Positions 33,442 through 42,308 of a stretch of 64,000 nt of DNA are shown here, one piece after another. Position 1 is the stretch's first letter, and the number at the start of each line of letters is the position of its first letter. The stretch comes from an uncultured bacterium. GTDB lineage: Bacteria; Elusimicrobiota; Elusimicrobia; Elusimicrobiales; Elusimicrobiaceae. The notes under the pieces were generated by a model that ran no database searches, was not told where the DNA came from, and saw only the letters and a program-made list of their open reading frames with translations. The stretch is from NCBI GenBank assembly GCA_949296525.1, contig CASFOP010000004.1, positions 1 through 64,000 of the forward strand, in the 5' to 3' direction. Made by a program: the position numbers and the translations under genes.

Positions 33442-34323
33442 TTAATTCAGGGTTCTTATCTGTCTTGCCGTACCATCCAGCGGGGAAACTTCTTCTCTAG
33501 ACAAATCCGCCTGCCAGACGCCGCAGCTGAGCGTACGGCTGTGCAGCCGGCGGGCGTTGACACCGGTCTGGGCATGGGCATAACAGGTAACGCGGTAAAT
33601 GTAATCCCCCTGCGGTTTGGCAACATAGAAGCGTTCACTGAGCAAAAAGACATAGCCTTTGGCGTTATAGGTTTTGTTTAAATTATAGAAATGCCTGTCA
33701 ATGGCAATGCCCTCCTGCCGTTGTACCAGCTGTTGGGCGCGCCGCAGGGCGGCAGGGTCGTTGTAAGAAGCGGCCGCCGCCGCTTCTGCCTGCATGGTCC
33801 GTTTGTCGGCCAGGGCGGCATTGCGGCGCACCTGCAGCTGGCGGGCCTCTTTTTCAATCTGGGCCAGGCGCGCGGGGTCTTCCAGGGTTTCTTTTTTGAG
33901 TTTTACGGTGCCGTTGCGGCTGACGGCCCCGCGGGGGCTGACTTTTACGGAAGTGGTATTCAGCAAATTGGAATGGGACACCTTCAGCGTAATTTTCCCG
34001 GGCGTATATTTATCCGCCCGCCCATAATATTTTAAATTCCGTTCCACGTCTTTATTAAAATCCAGAGTTACTTCGTCTTTATCGCTGCGCCAGCAGCAGG
34101 CGTCTATGCATGTGTCGCGCAAGTCCAGCGCGGCTTCTGCATCGGCCGGCACGAAACGCAGGCGGAACTGGTAGCAGGAGTCAAACTGCTTACCGTCAAA
34201 GTCGGTTTTTTTGGCGGGGATGTCCAGCCAGGCCTTGGTGGTGGCCACGCCGGAATTGTTCAGCGGGGTATAGCAGCCGGCTGCCATGCAGAATAACATT
34301 GCCAAAATCAAAACTTTTTTCAT
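33442..34323 (-). CDS. Lipoprotein of unknown function
   Basis: 293 residues from ATG 34323, chosen because it starts a lipoprotein signal peptide (LILAMLFCMAAGC, Cys near 17). The mature part has a segment rich in charged helix (LKKETLEDPARLAQIEKEARQLQVRRN) and several Cys (DSCYQF, DTCIDACCWRSD). No family recognised. TATAAT (minus strand, 34336-34331) ends 7 nt before the ATG, so it is probably leaderless. Confidence 0.7.
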   Translation of the reverse strand: MKKVLILAMLFCMAAGCYTPLNNSGVATTKAWLDIPAKKTDFDGKQFDSCYQFRLRFVPADAEAALDLRDTCIDACCWRSDKDEVTLDFNKDVERNLKYYGRADKYTPGKITLKVSHSNLLNTTSVKVSPRGAVSRNGTVKLKKETLEDPARLAQIEKEARQLQVRRNAALADKRTMQAEAAAAASYNDPAALRRAQQLVQRQEGIAIDRHFYNLNKTYNAKGYVFLLSERFYVAKPQGDYIYRVTCYAHAQTGVNARRLHSRTLSCGVWQADLSREEVSPLDGTARQIRTLN

Positions 34324-34330
34324 ACACTTA

Positions 34331-34336
34331 ATTATA
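34331..34336 (-). promoter_or_regulatory. Leaderless-type promoter (lipoprotein gene)
   Basis: TATAAT on the minus strand ends 7 nt before the ATG at 34323. It lacks the TGC extension seen at most other such sites. Confidence 0.5.
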
Positions 34337-34377
34337 ATAACTTTTCCTGTGGAACACACGGAAGGATGGAGGCGGAT

Positions 34378-35667
34378 ATGTTTGCCGATTGGTTAGAGCA
34401 GTATTTTGCCGCGTTGACGTTTTTATCCGATAAGTGGCGCGCAGTCGCAGCGGAGCTGGTCAGTGTGTTGATTTTTATTTTTGCCATTTATCTGACAGCC
34501 AAAATGTTTAAGGGGTTGGCTCATTTGTTCTGCAACAGCAAGTTTGTGGGTGCGCGTTTTCCGCGTTTGATGCAGGCCTTTCAGCACGCCCGCCTGTTAG
34601 GGACGACGGGTTATGTCATTTCCGCCATTGTGGCCGTCAATTTATACTCCGTGTTTGTTCCGACGCAGGGCGCCGTGCTGGGGGCGTTTATGTCGCGCAC
34701 GGTGGGCATTTATGTAGTGCTGTGTTTTATGATGCTGGCGGCTGCCGTCCTGAATGTGTTGGACTATTTGTACGGGCGCAACCCCAATATGCCGCTGCGC
34801 GGTTTATTTCAGGTAGCCAAAGTGATTGTGTATCTGTTGGCGGCTTTGGTGGTGGTGTCTATTTTAATCAGCAAAAAACCCATGTATGTCATTACGGGCC
34901 TGTCCGCTGCCAGCGCGGTGTTTATGTTGATTTTCCAAGACCCGATAAAAGGTTTTGCCGCCGGCCTGCAGCTGACCAGCAACCGTCTGTTGCGGATAGG
35001 GGACTGGATTACCATGCCTTCGCACAATGCAGACGGCACGGTCATAGATATTTCGCTGACTACCGTGCGCGTGCAAAATTTTGACAATACCATTATCAGC
35101 GTGCCGGCGTATGACTTGGTGTCCAAACCTTTTCAAAACTGGAACGGCATGGTTCAAAGCGGGGCGCGCCGCATTAAGCGTGCTATTAATATTGATGTGG
35201 AAACCATTAAATTTTTGGACGCGGAACTGCTTAAACGCCTGCAGAAAATCCAGCTGATATCGGATTATTTAAAAGAAAAAATAAATGAAGTGCGAGCCTT
35301 TAACTCGCAGCATGATATCAAAGAAAGCATTTTAAACGGTCGGCACCTGACCAATGTGGGCACTTTCCGCGCATATGCGCTGGCCTATTTAAACAGCCTC
35401 TCTACCATAGACCACACCCAGACCTGCATGGTGCGCCAGCTGGATCCGACGACATCGGGCCTGCCGCTGGAAATATATTGTTTTACGGCAACGACCAATT
35501 GGGAAAAATACGAGAATATTCAGTCCGATGTCTTTGACCATCTGTATTCCGTCATGCCGGAATTTGACCTCTATCCGTTCCAGCAGCCCGCCGGGCGCAA
35601 TGTCAGCATGACGGCACGTGTATTGCTGGCGCAGGGCAGGGGGCCTTCAGCGGCACCACGGGCATGA
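34378..35667 (+). CDS. MscS-family mechanosensitive channel, YbdG-like
   Basis: 429 residues from ATG 34378 (ggagg 5 nt upstream; an ATG at 34366 has no usable Shine-Dalgarno). Four to five TM helices, then the MscS pore and beta domain: GLSAASAVFMLIFQDPIKGFAAGLQL, LLRIGDWITMP, GTVIDISLTTVRVQNFDNTIISVPAYDLVSKPFQNW. Length and the inserted segment after the beta domain (EKINEVRAFNSQHDI) agree with YbdG rather than MscS. It opens under membrane tension to release solutes during hypo-osmotic shock. Confidence 0.85.
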   Translation: MFADWLEQYFAALTFLSDKWRAVAAELVSVLIFIFAIYLTAKMFKGLAHLFCNSKFVGARFPRLMQAFQHARLLGTTGYVISAIVAVNLYSVFVPTQGAVLGAFMSRTVGIYVVLCFMMLAAAVLNVLDYLYGRNPNMPLRGLFQVAKVIVYLLAALVVVSILISKKPMYVITGLSAASAVFMLIFQDPIKGFAAGLQLTSNRLLRIGDWITMPSHNADGTVIDISLTTVRVQNFDNTIISVPAYDLVSKPFQNWNGMVQSGARRIKRAINIDVETIKFLDAELLKRLQKIQLISDYLKEKINEVRAFNSQHDIKESILNGRHLTNVGTFRAYALAYLNSLSTIDHTQTCMVRQLDPTTSGLPLEIYCFTATTNWEKYENIQSDVFDHLYSVMPEFDLYPFQQPAGRNVSMTARVLLAQGRGPSAAPRA

Positions 35668-35782
35668 GGCCAACACCTTTTTGGATTGCGTCTTTGGAGT
35701 GACTGGGGCAGGCTTTCCCGTCCTGTTGGGGCTTTGGGCCGCTATGGGCACGTGAAAAGCCTGCCAATTGATACGGCGTTTT

Positions 35783-37198
35783 TTAACTTTGTCTGCGCGG
35801 CCGGAAATTTCTGGACAAATAGCGTTTTGTTTCCGTTTTCAGCTTGTGGCGCAGCCGCCATAACATATATAAATTGGGCAGGGTCATCAGCGTCATCATC
35901 AGCACTGTCAGCGCCCAGGTCAGCCGGGTTGTCAAACCGATTTGAAACGCATCCGGCGAAATGGTCCAGCCTAAAGAAAACGCTGTTCCCAGGCCGCTGC
36001 CGGCCAAAGCGCAGAGTACGTAAAATATGCGCCAGGCCCGGGCCCACTTCCCGCCTCCTAAAAATTGCAGGGCTTTTTCCCCGTAATAAGACCATCCGAT
36101 CAGCGTGGTGAATGAAAAAATAATCAGGGAGAAAACCAATGCCGCCGTACCTACATAGGGCACAGTTTTGAAGGCGCTGTTGCACAGGTCGGCGGCGTAT
36201 ACATCGGGGTTGTGCCAGTCCCCGGCCAATACCACTACCACGCCGGATAATATACAAATCAGCACCGTCCAAAAAACCGAAGTGGCGGAAATAATGCCCA
36301 TGCGTGTTACCCCGCGTGTTTTGGCCGCGCAGGCCGCTATGGCCGCGCTGCCCAGGCCGGCTTCGGTACACATGACGCCGCGGGATACGCCGCAGCTCAT
36401 GGCGTTTACCGCTGCCATAAAAACGGCATAAACAGTGGCCCCCAGGGCTCCGCCCGCAGCTGCTTTGCCGGTAAAAGCGCCGGACACAATGGCCCACAAT
36501 GCCTGCGGCAGCTGAGGCAAATGCAGCAGGATAACCGTCAGGGAAACCAGCACATATACCGTTCCCATGACGGGCACCAGCCATTCTGAATACGCTGCAA
36601 TGCGTTTCACGCCGCCCACGGTAACGGTTGCCGTACATACGGCCACGAACAGCCCTACCCACCAGGGGTTAATCCGGTAACCTTCACGCAGGACATCGGC
36701 GATGGAATTGGCCTGCAACAGGGCTCCCGCCACCAGGGCCATACACAGGGTCCCAATAGCAAACACCGCGGCCAGCCATTTCATTTTCAGCACGCGCGTC
36801 ATCACATACATGGGGCCCCCCACATATTCATGATCCCTCCGTACGCGGTATTTAACGGCGGCGGTGCATTCGCAGTATTTGACGGCAAAATTAAAAGCTC
36901 CCGCCACTGCCATCCAAAAAACCGCCCCGGGGCCGCCTTCGGCCACGGCGGTGGTAACCCCCAAAATGCTGCCCGTGCCCACCGTGGCCCCTATCATGAC
37001 GGCCAGGGAGCCGAAACTGCTCACCGTGCCTTCCCCTCCGTCCGGGCTGACGGAAAGGGCTACGGCCTTAAGAGTGTATTTTTGAATGAATCCCAGCTGA
37101 AAGGTAAAGTATATGCCCAAGCCGAAAATAAGCAATATCATCGGCGGCCCCCAAATAAAATTATTGAGGGCATTGACGAAAGACAACAATGTTTCCAT
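35783..37198 (-). CDS. Sodium:alanine/glycine symporter (AgcS family)
   Basis: 471 residues from ATG 37198 (METLLSFVNALNNFIWGPP). About eleven TM helices. Family segments include GEGTVSSFGSLAVMIGATVGTGSILGVTTAV, GGPGAVFWM, VNAMSCGVSRGVMCTEAGLGSAAIA and FSFTTLIGWSYYGEKAL, diagnostic of the AgcS (alanine or glycine:cation) symporters. It takes up Ala or Gly with Na+. The 115 bp between it and the convergent MscS gene show no clear terminator. Confidence 0.9.
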   Translation of the reverse strand: METLLSFVNALNNFIWGPPMILLIFGLGIYFTFQLGFIQKYTLKAVALSVSPDGGEGTVSSFGSLAVMIGATVGTGSILGVTTAVAEGGPGAVFWMAVAGAFNFAVKYCECTAAVKYRVRRDHEYVGGPMYVMTRVLKMKWLAAVFAIGTLCMALVAGALLQANSIADVLREGYRINPWWVGLFVAVCTATVTVGGVKRIAAYSEWLVPVMGTVYVLVSLTVILLHLPQLPQALWAIVSGAFTGKAAAGGALGATVYAVFMAAVNAMSCGVSRGVMCTEAGLGSAAIAACAAKTRGVTRMGIISATSVFWTVLICILSGVVVVLAGDWHNPDVYAADLCNSAFKTVPYVGTAALVFSLIIFSFTTLIGWSYYGEKALQFLGGGKWARAWRIFYVLCALAGSGLGTAFSLGWTISPDAFQIGLTTRLTWALTVLMMTLMTLPNLYMLWRLRHKLKTETKRYLSRNFRPRRQS

Positions 37199-37374
37199 AG
37201 CGCTCCGGTTAGTTGGAATGGAAAAGAGTACAAAAAACATTGTAGCAAAAAACGGTTTCTGTGGGGGGCGGGCTTGCCGCGGCGGACAAAAAATGTTTAA
37301 AATAATGACATGCGGCGCCGTATAATTTATACAATATATGTACCCGATACGCCGTATGAAAAAGGAGAGCGGTT

Positions 37375-37794
37375 ATGAAAAAACTTTTTTTGTTTGTTTT
37401 GCTGGGAGGGTTAATTGCCGGATGCGCTTCTTCATCGGAGCAGAAAGAGGCGTATTATAGCCAGTATGCGGATGAAACGTCCGCTTATGCCCCACAAACA
37501 CAGGCAGACCAATATGCCAAATATCAAATCGTGGACCAGGAATTTGAAAATATGTCTGTTCCCAATGACGGTTATGACCGCGTGGCTCCGTATGAAGATC
37601 AGGTCAGCGGTTCTTCTTATATTCAGAGTACCGTCCGTAAATCCGATCGCAAACCTTCCCGCAATATGACCGTCTATAAAACCGTAGTGGACGGGGAAGG
37701 GAACATCCTGTCTTCGGCCATGCCGACGGAGATAACGGATCAGGAAGCCCTGCCGGATGAAGAAGGGGCGGATTTGGCGGAGGCTGCTAACTAA
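37375..37794 (+). CDS. Small lipoprotein of unknown function
   Basis: 139 residues; lipobox LIAGC (Cys near 17). The mature part is acidic and Tyr/Gln/Asp-rich (YYSQYADETSAYAPQTQADQYAKYQ), probably largely unstructured. Strong Shine-Dalgarno (aaggagagc) and a TATAAT upstream near 37320. It ends 3 nt before nadA, so it may be co-transcribed with the NAD genes. No family recognised. Confidence 0.7.
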   Translation: MKKLFLFVLLGGLIAGCASSSEQKEAYYSQYADETSAYAPQTQADQYAKYQIVDQEFENMSVPNDGYDRVAPYEDQVSGSSYIQSTVRKSDRKPSRNMTVYKTVVDGEGNILSSAMPTEITDQEALPDEEGADLAEAAN

Positions 37795-37797
37795 TTT

Positions 37798-38841
37798 ATG
37801 CTTGTACAGGGTACAGACACCGCTGCTTTGGAACAGGAAGCCCATAGACTCTATGGGCTTCTTGGTTCTGTTTCGCGGAACCAGGATGTGAAATGGACGT
37901 ATGCGGACTGCCTGCAGGCCGCGCCTTATACCCTGCGTATTAACCAGGTAAAAAAAGAGAAAAATGCCGTTATTTTGGCCCATTCTTACACCGTGCCGGA
38001 ACTGGTGTACGGCGTGGCCGATTTCAGCGGCGATTCCTATGCTTTAAGCCGTAAAGCCGAAGAAACCTCCGCAGATACCATCATTTTTGCCGGTGTGTGG
38101 TTTATGGCGGAAACGGCCAAAATTTTAAATCCTTCCAAACAGGTCATTATCCCCGCCGGCCGCGCCGGCTGTACGCTGGCAGACGGCATTACCGAAGAAG
38201 AAGTCCGCGCGCTTAAAGCTGCCCACCCGGGGGTGCCCGTTTTGTGTTACGTCAACAGCACTGCCGGCGTTAAAGCCGAAAGCGATATTTGCGTGACTTC
38301 CGGAAATGTGTTTGATATTGCGGCCAAACTGCCGCAGAAGGAATTGATTTTTGTGCCGGATTTGCTGATGGCGCAGAATTTGGAAATAGAACTCAGCCGC
38401 CGCGGTGCGCCTAAAAAAATTATTGCTTCCGGTGCGTCCTGCTGTGTGCACGATAAATATACGCCCGATGATGTGGCTTCCCTGCGCCGCAAACACCCGG
38501 GCATCAAAGTGTTGGCGCACCCCGAGTGCCGTCCCGATGTCTGTGCGGCGGCCGATTATGTGGGCAGTACCAAGGGCATGCAGGACTATGTGGCCGCTTC
38601 GCCGGACAAACTGTTCGGTTTGCTGACGGAGTTTGGTTTGGTCAACCGCCTGGAAGCGGAATATAGGGACAAAACGTTTATCTGGCCTTTCGGCGTATGT
38701 GCGTATATGAAGAAAAATACGCTGATAAACACGTTGCAGGCTTTGGTCAACCCGCGCCCGGAACAGATTGTGCAATTATCTGATGAAGTAATCTCCCGTG
38801 CGCGCAAATCCCTGCAAAATATGTTTGAGATGACAAAATGA
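37798..38841 (+). CDS. nadA: Quinolinate synthase A
   Basis: 347 residues. NadA segments: AVILAHSYTVPELVYGVADFSGDSYALSRKA, FAGVWFMAETAKILNPSKQVIIP, SCCVHDKYTPDDV, LAHPECRPDVCAAADYVGSTKGM and GVCAYMKKNTL. The three [4Fe-4S] ligands lie among the conserved cysteines near the start (RAGC), in HPEC and in GVC-YMK. It condenses iminoaspartate with dihydroxyacetone phosphate to quinolinate. The nadB partner is not here. Overlaps nadC by 4 nt. Confidence 0.95.
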   Translation: MLVQGTDTAALEQEAHRLYGLLGSVSRNQDVKWTYADCLQAAPYTLRINQVKKEKNAVILAHSYTVPELVYGVADFSGDSYALSRKAEETSADTIIFAGVWFMAETAKILNPSKQVIIPAGRAGCTLADGITEEEVRALKAAHPGVPVLCYVNSTAGVKAESDICVTSGNVFDIAAKLPQKELIFVPDLLMAQNLEIELSRRGAPKKIIASGASCCVHDKYTPDDVASLRRKHPGIKVLAHPECRPDVCAAADYVGSTKGMQDYVAASPDKLFGLLTEFGLVNRLEAEYRDKTFIWPFGVCAYMKKNTLINTLQALVNPRPEQIVQLSDEVISRARKSLQNMFEMTK

Positions 38842-39671
38842 TTACCGATAAAATTATACAGCTGGCTTTGGAAGAAGATTTGGGACTGGGGGATATTACC
38901 TCCGACAATATTTTTACCCCGCAGGACCGCGCCCGCGCCGTGGTGAAAGCTAAGGAAGATTTGGTGCTTTGCGGCATGGACGTGGCGCGCCAGGTGTTTT
39001 GGCTGGTGGACGAAGAGTTAATTTTTAAACCTCTGAAACAGGACGGGGACGCTGTGAAAAAAGGCGAAACCGTGCTGGAGCTGGAAGGACGGACGTTAAG
39101 CATTTTAAAAGGCGAACGTACCGCGCTGAATTTTATGCAGCGCATGAGCGGCATCGCCACGGCCAGCCGCCGTTATGCCGATATGGCCAAACCCTACGGC
39201 GTTATGATTGTGGATACGCGCAAAACCCAGCCCGCCATGCGGCGTTTGGATAAATATGCCGTACGCTGCGGCGGCGCGCGCAATCACCGCATGTCTTTGT
39301 CCGACAGCGTGATGATTAAAGACAATCATATTGCCGCCGCCGGCTCTATCGCCGCTGCAGTGGCGCGCATTAAAGCGGCCATAGGCCATACCCCCAAAAT
39401 TGAAGTGGAAACCGCAACGCTGGACGAAGTGCGCCAGGCCCTGGAAGCCAAGGCCGATATTATTATGCTGGACAATATGACCCCCGCCCAGGCCGCCGAA
39501 GCGGTCAAACTGGTGGCGGGCCGTGCCATTGTGGAAGTATCCGGCGGGGTAAACGAAACGAACCTGGCGGCTTACTGCGAGGCCAAGCCGGATGTGATTT
39601 CCAGCGGCGCGCTGACGCATTCCGTGCCGTCCAAAGATTTAAGCCTGAAAATAACCCAATATCTGAAGTAG
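38838..39671 (+). CDS. nadC: Nicotinate-nucleotide pyrophosphorylase (carboxylating)
   Basis: 277 residues, normal length. Family marks: LEEDLGLGDITSDNIF, ERTALNFMQRMSGIAT, VDTRKTQPAMRRLDKYAVRCGGARNHR, DSVMIKDNHI, KIEVETATLDEV, IIMLDNMTP and EVSGGVNETNL. It turns quinolinate plus PRPP into nicotinate mononucleotide, the step after NadA. The ATGA overlap with nadA implies coupled translation. Confidence 0.97.
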   Translation: MITDKIIQLALEEDLGLGDITSDNIFTPQDRARAVVKAKEDLVLCGMDVARQVFWLVDEELIFKPLKQDGDAVKKGETVLELEGRTLSILKGERTALNFMQRMSGIATASRRYADMAKPYGVMIVDTRKTQPAMRRLDKYAVRCGGARNHRMSLSDSVMIKDNHIAAAGSIAAAVARIKAAIGHTPKIEVETATLDEVRQALEAKADIIMLDNMTPAQAAEAVKLVAGRAIVEVSGGVNETNLAAYCEAKPDVISSGALTHSVPSKDLSLKITQYLK

Positions 39672-39700
39672 CCGTATCAGCGGCCCGAGGAGCAGATAAC

Positions 39701-40912
39701 ATGAATTATGAAAAGTTGTATTCCGAAACGGCCAGCACCGTCAAGGCTTCGGCCATACGCGAATTGCTGAAAATTACCGCCCGTCCGGAAATTATTTCTT
39801 TTGCGGGGGGACTGCCTGATCCGACTCTTTTCCCGTCTGATACCGTGGCGGATATTTTATATAACGTGGTGAAAACTTCGCCGCGTGAGGCGTTGCAGTA
39901 CGGCACGACGGAAGGACAGATGGCGCTGAAAACGCAGCTGGTAAAACTGTTAAAGGAAACCGAAGATATTGACGCCGCTCCGGAGCAGCTGCTGGTGGTG
40001 TCAGCCTCCCAGCAGGCGCTGGATATGACCGCGCGCGTGTTTTTAAACCGCGGCGACGCCATTATTACCGCTTCTCCCACCTATTTGGGGGCCCTGCAGG
40101 CGTTTGAAGCGTCCGGAGCCGACGTGTTCGGCGCAGACAGCGACGATTTCGGCGTAACGGTGGAAGGCGTGGAAAAACGCCTGAAGGAGTTGCAGGCCGC
40201 CGGCCGGAAATGCAAATTTATGTATATGGTGCCCGATTTTCAAAATCCCAGCGGTACGACCATTCCGCAGGAGCGGCGTGTAAAAATCCTGGAACTGGCC
40301 GAAAAGTATGGTACGCTGGTAGTGGAAGATTCCCCGTACCGCCAGGTGCGCTTTGAAGGCACTGCCCCGCAGACTTTTTATAAGCTGGACGGCGGGCGCG
40401 GCAACGTGATTACGCTGTTTACGTTTTCCAAAGTATTTGTGCCGGGTTTCCGTCTGGGTTATGTGTTGGCTCCGGCGGAGATTATTCAAAAGTATGTGGT
40501 ACTCAAACAGGCCATGGACTTGTGCACTTCTCCCATTTTGCAGCTGGCCACGGCGCAATATCTCAAAGACGGATATTTGATGAAGCATGTGGCCGAAGTG
40601 GTGGAAGTATACCGCCAAAAACGCGACGCCATGCTGAAAATGCTCCAAAAGTATATGCCGCAGGGCGTAAAATGGACGCGGCCGGAAGGCGGGCTTTTTC
40701 TGTGGGTGACACTGCCGGAAAAAATAGACACCACGGAAATGTTAAAAACCGCGCTGGAACAGCAGGTGGCCTATGTGGCGGGGGTGGATTTTTATCCGCC
40801 GCGCGACGCCCGCCGCAACGATATGCGCCTAAACTTCTCTTTCTCCACCTTTGAGCAGATAGAGGAGGGCGTTAAACGCCTGGCGGCCACCATTAAAAAA
40901 TGTTTGCAATAA
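39701..40912 (+). CDS. PLP-dependent aminotransferase (2-aminoadipate/LysN-like)
   Basis: 403 residues, fold type I, class I/II. Marks: ISFAGGLPDPTLFP at the N-terminus (typical of LysN and KAT II-like enzymes), YGTTEGQMALKTQL, FMYMVPDFQNPSGTTIPQERR, DSPYRQVRFEG, TFSKVFVPGFRLGYV with the PLP Lys, and RPEGGLFLWVTLP. Substrate is not certain: 2-aminoadipate, aromatic or branched-chain amino acids are possible. Shine-Dalgarno gaggag. Follows nadC by 29 nt. Confidence 0.85.
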   Translation: MNYEKLYSETASTVKASAIRELLKITARPEIISFAGGLPDPTLFPSDTVADILYNVVKTSPREALQYGTTEGQMALKTQLVKLLKETEDIDAAPEQLLVVSASQQALDMTARVFLNRGDAIITASPTYLGALQAFEASGADVFGADSDDFGVTVEGVEKRLKELQAAGRKCKFMYMVPDFQNPSGTTIPQERRVKILELAEKYGTLVVEDSPYRQVRFEGTAPQTFYKLDGGRGNVITLFTFSKVFVPGFRLGYVLAPAEIIQKYVVLKQAMDLCTSPILQLATAQYLKDGYLMKHVAEVVEVYRQKRDAMLKMLQKYMPQGVKWTRPEGGLFLWVTLPEKIDTTEMLKTALEQQVAYVAGVDFYPPRDARRNDMRLNFSFSTFEQIEEGVKRLAATIKKCLQ

Positions 40913-40925
40913 AATAAGCCGTAAA

Positions 40926-40953
40926 AATCCCCGCTTTTCGGCGGGGATTTTTT
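40926..40953 (+). terminator. Terminator after the aminotransferase
   Basis: AATCCCCGC (40926-40934) pairs with GCGGGGATT (40941-40949), followed by a T run. Confidence 0.85.
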
Positions 40954-40999
40954 GTATCTGTTGAAGCTTCCGGTCTTTGCCGGGGAATATTTTTAGGGA

Positions 41000-41383
41000 T
41001 TATGCGTCACGCGTCAGCGTAATGTCATGCTCCACTTTTACATGGCGCGCTACCAAACAGCGTTTGGCCACTTCTATGAGGGCATTCTCGTATTTTTCGG
41101 GAAAGCCGGCCGGTACGTGAATGACCACGTTTATTTTATCAATAACATATTCATTGATGTTCCACACGGGGTCCAACGTCAGATAGACGTTTTCCGGCAG
41201 GGCGTGCTGTTTAAGGAAATTAAGCACAAATACGCCGCTGCAGCTGCCCAGCGAGGCCAAAAACAAATCAATCGGCGTAGGGGCGGATCCGTCCCCGCCC
41301 TGTTCTTTGGGCTGGTCAGTCCATACGTCAAAGTCTTTGACGCGGACTTTCACCTTTTTATTTCCTTCAAAGGTAATTTTCAT
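41000..41383 (-). CDS. OsmC/OhrA-family peroxidase-like protein 1
   Basis: 127 residues. SAPTPIDLFLASLGSCSGVFVLNFL holds the first conserved Cys, and VAKRCLVARH the second. OsmC-family proteins reduce organic hydroperoxides with this Cys pair. It differs clearly from the two OsmC proteins at 47635 and 48034 (RCLVARH instead of CPVHxTL), so it belongs to another subfamily. An aaggagc Shine-Dalgarno precedes its ATG. Confidence 0.85.
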   Translation of the reverse strand: MKITFEGNKKVKVRVKDFDVWTDQPKEQGGDGSAPTPIDLFLASLGSCSGVFVLNFLKQHALPENVYLTLDPVWNINEYVIDKINVVIHVPAGFPEKYENALIEVAKRCLVARHVKVEHDITLTRDA

Positions 41384-41490
41384 TTCGGCTCCTTATGGAT
41401 AAACGGCGGAAAAATAAACGGCTCATTATCAGTATACTTATTTTTTCGTAAATTTCAACGGGGAAAATATACTTTCTCGCCGGTCATCGG

Positions 41491-41520
41491 AAAACAAAAA
41501 ACCCGCGCCGGAGCGCGGGT
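41491..41520 (-). terminator. Terminator of the SIS-domain gene (leftward)
   Basis: ACCCGCGC (41501-41508) pairs with GCGCGGGT (41513-41520); read leftward it is followed by TTTTTGTTTT. It begins 4 nt past the stop codon. Confidence 0.8.
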
Positions 41521-41524
41521 TTTT

Positions 41525-42265
41525 TCAGTCCAAATGTTTGATGCGTGTTTTGTATTTTTCGGCCAGTTGGGTGTTGTATTCGTCATTGCCTGCGGCATTG
41601 CTGCTGCGGTATACGGGCGGAGGTACTCCTTTGGCGGCCAAAATTTCCGCCGCCTGATAAAGTACGCCGTGCAGCACCGCACAGGCACCGATGGTGGATA
41701 TGGGGGCCAGCTCCAATTCGCCCAGCGTCAGGCAGGTTTCGTTTTTAGAGGCGCAGTTGTCCAGCACGATGTCGGCCGCGTCTTTGAGCATCAGGCCGCT
41801 GGAATGGCGGCTTTTGCTTTGGGCATGGGCCGAAGCGGCCGTGACGGCGACGGTCAGTACGCCCTTTTCTTTGGCATACAGTACCGCGTCCACGCCGGCG
41901 GGGTTGCGGCCGGAGTTGGAAAATACAAAAAGCACATCACCCGGGCGCAGGTCATGGCGTTTGAAAATAACGAGGGAATACCCTTCCAGGCGTTCCAAAT
42001 CCGTGCCCGTATGCGCCCCCAGCTGGAACATTAACCCAGGATCCAATATGGCGTTGACGGCGGCAAAACAACCGCTGCGGTGAAACGGCTCCAGCGCGGC
42101 GCTGCCGCTGTGCCCGCAGCCGAAAGTATGAATAATGCCGCCTTTTTCCAGGCAGTCCGCCACGGCCTGTGCCGCACGCTGCATGGCGGCCTGCTGGGTG
42201 CTTTCTATACGCTCCAGCAGGCGGATGATTTCGTTAAAATACGGATATTTGAATGTTTTTTCCAT
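41525..42265 (-). CDS. SIS-domain sugar-phosphate isomerase/binding protein (UPF0309-like)
   Basis: 246 residues from ATG 42265. A SIS domain is evident: GGIIHTFGCGHSGSAALEPFHRSG, LRPGDVLFVFSNSGRNPAGVDAVLYAKEKGVLTVAVTA, and a conserved C-terminal ISTIGACAVLHGVLYQAAEILAAKG. This is the layout of UPF0309/phosphosugar-binding proteins; the substrate is unknown. TATAAT lies 6 nt before the ATG (leaderless). Divergent from the phospholipase D-like gene, with only 43 nt between the two start codons. Confidence 0.8.
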   Translation of the reverse strand: MEKTFKYPYFNEIIRLLERIESTQQAAMQRAAQAVADCLEKGGIIHTFGCGHSGSAALEPFHRSGCFAAVNAILDPGLMFQLGAHTGTDLERLEGYSLVIFKRHDLRPGDVLFVFSNSGRNPAGVDAVLYAKEKGVLTVAVTAASAHAQSKSRHSSGLMLKDAADIVLDNCASKNETCLTLGELELAPISTIGACAVLHGVLYQAAEILAAKGVPPPVYRSSNAAGNDEYNTQLAEKYKTRIKHLD

Positions 42266-42271
42266 GTTTTT

Positions 42272-42303
42272 ATTATAGCAAGTACAGTGCTTTTTGCTAC
42301 AAT
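42272..42303. promoter_or_regulatory. Back-to-back leaderless promoters (SIS and PLD genes)
   Basis: Leftward TGCTATAAT ends 6 nt before ATG 42265; its hexamer is 42277-42272. Rightward TGCTACAAT ends 5 nt before ATG 42309; its hexamer is 42298-42303. The two promoters share all upstream DNA, so each -35 region falls on the other's -10 side and polymerases should compete. Confidence 0.65.
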
Positions 42304-42308
42304 AAGGC

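Noticed and set aside
35742..36662. 306-residue minus-strand frame
   Set aside because: Overlaps the AgcS transporter on the same strand in another frame; Gly/Arg-rich shadow.
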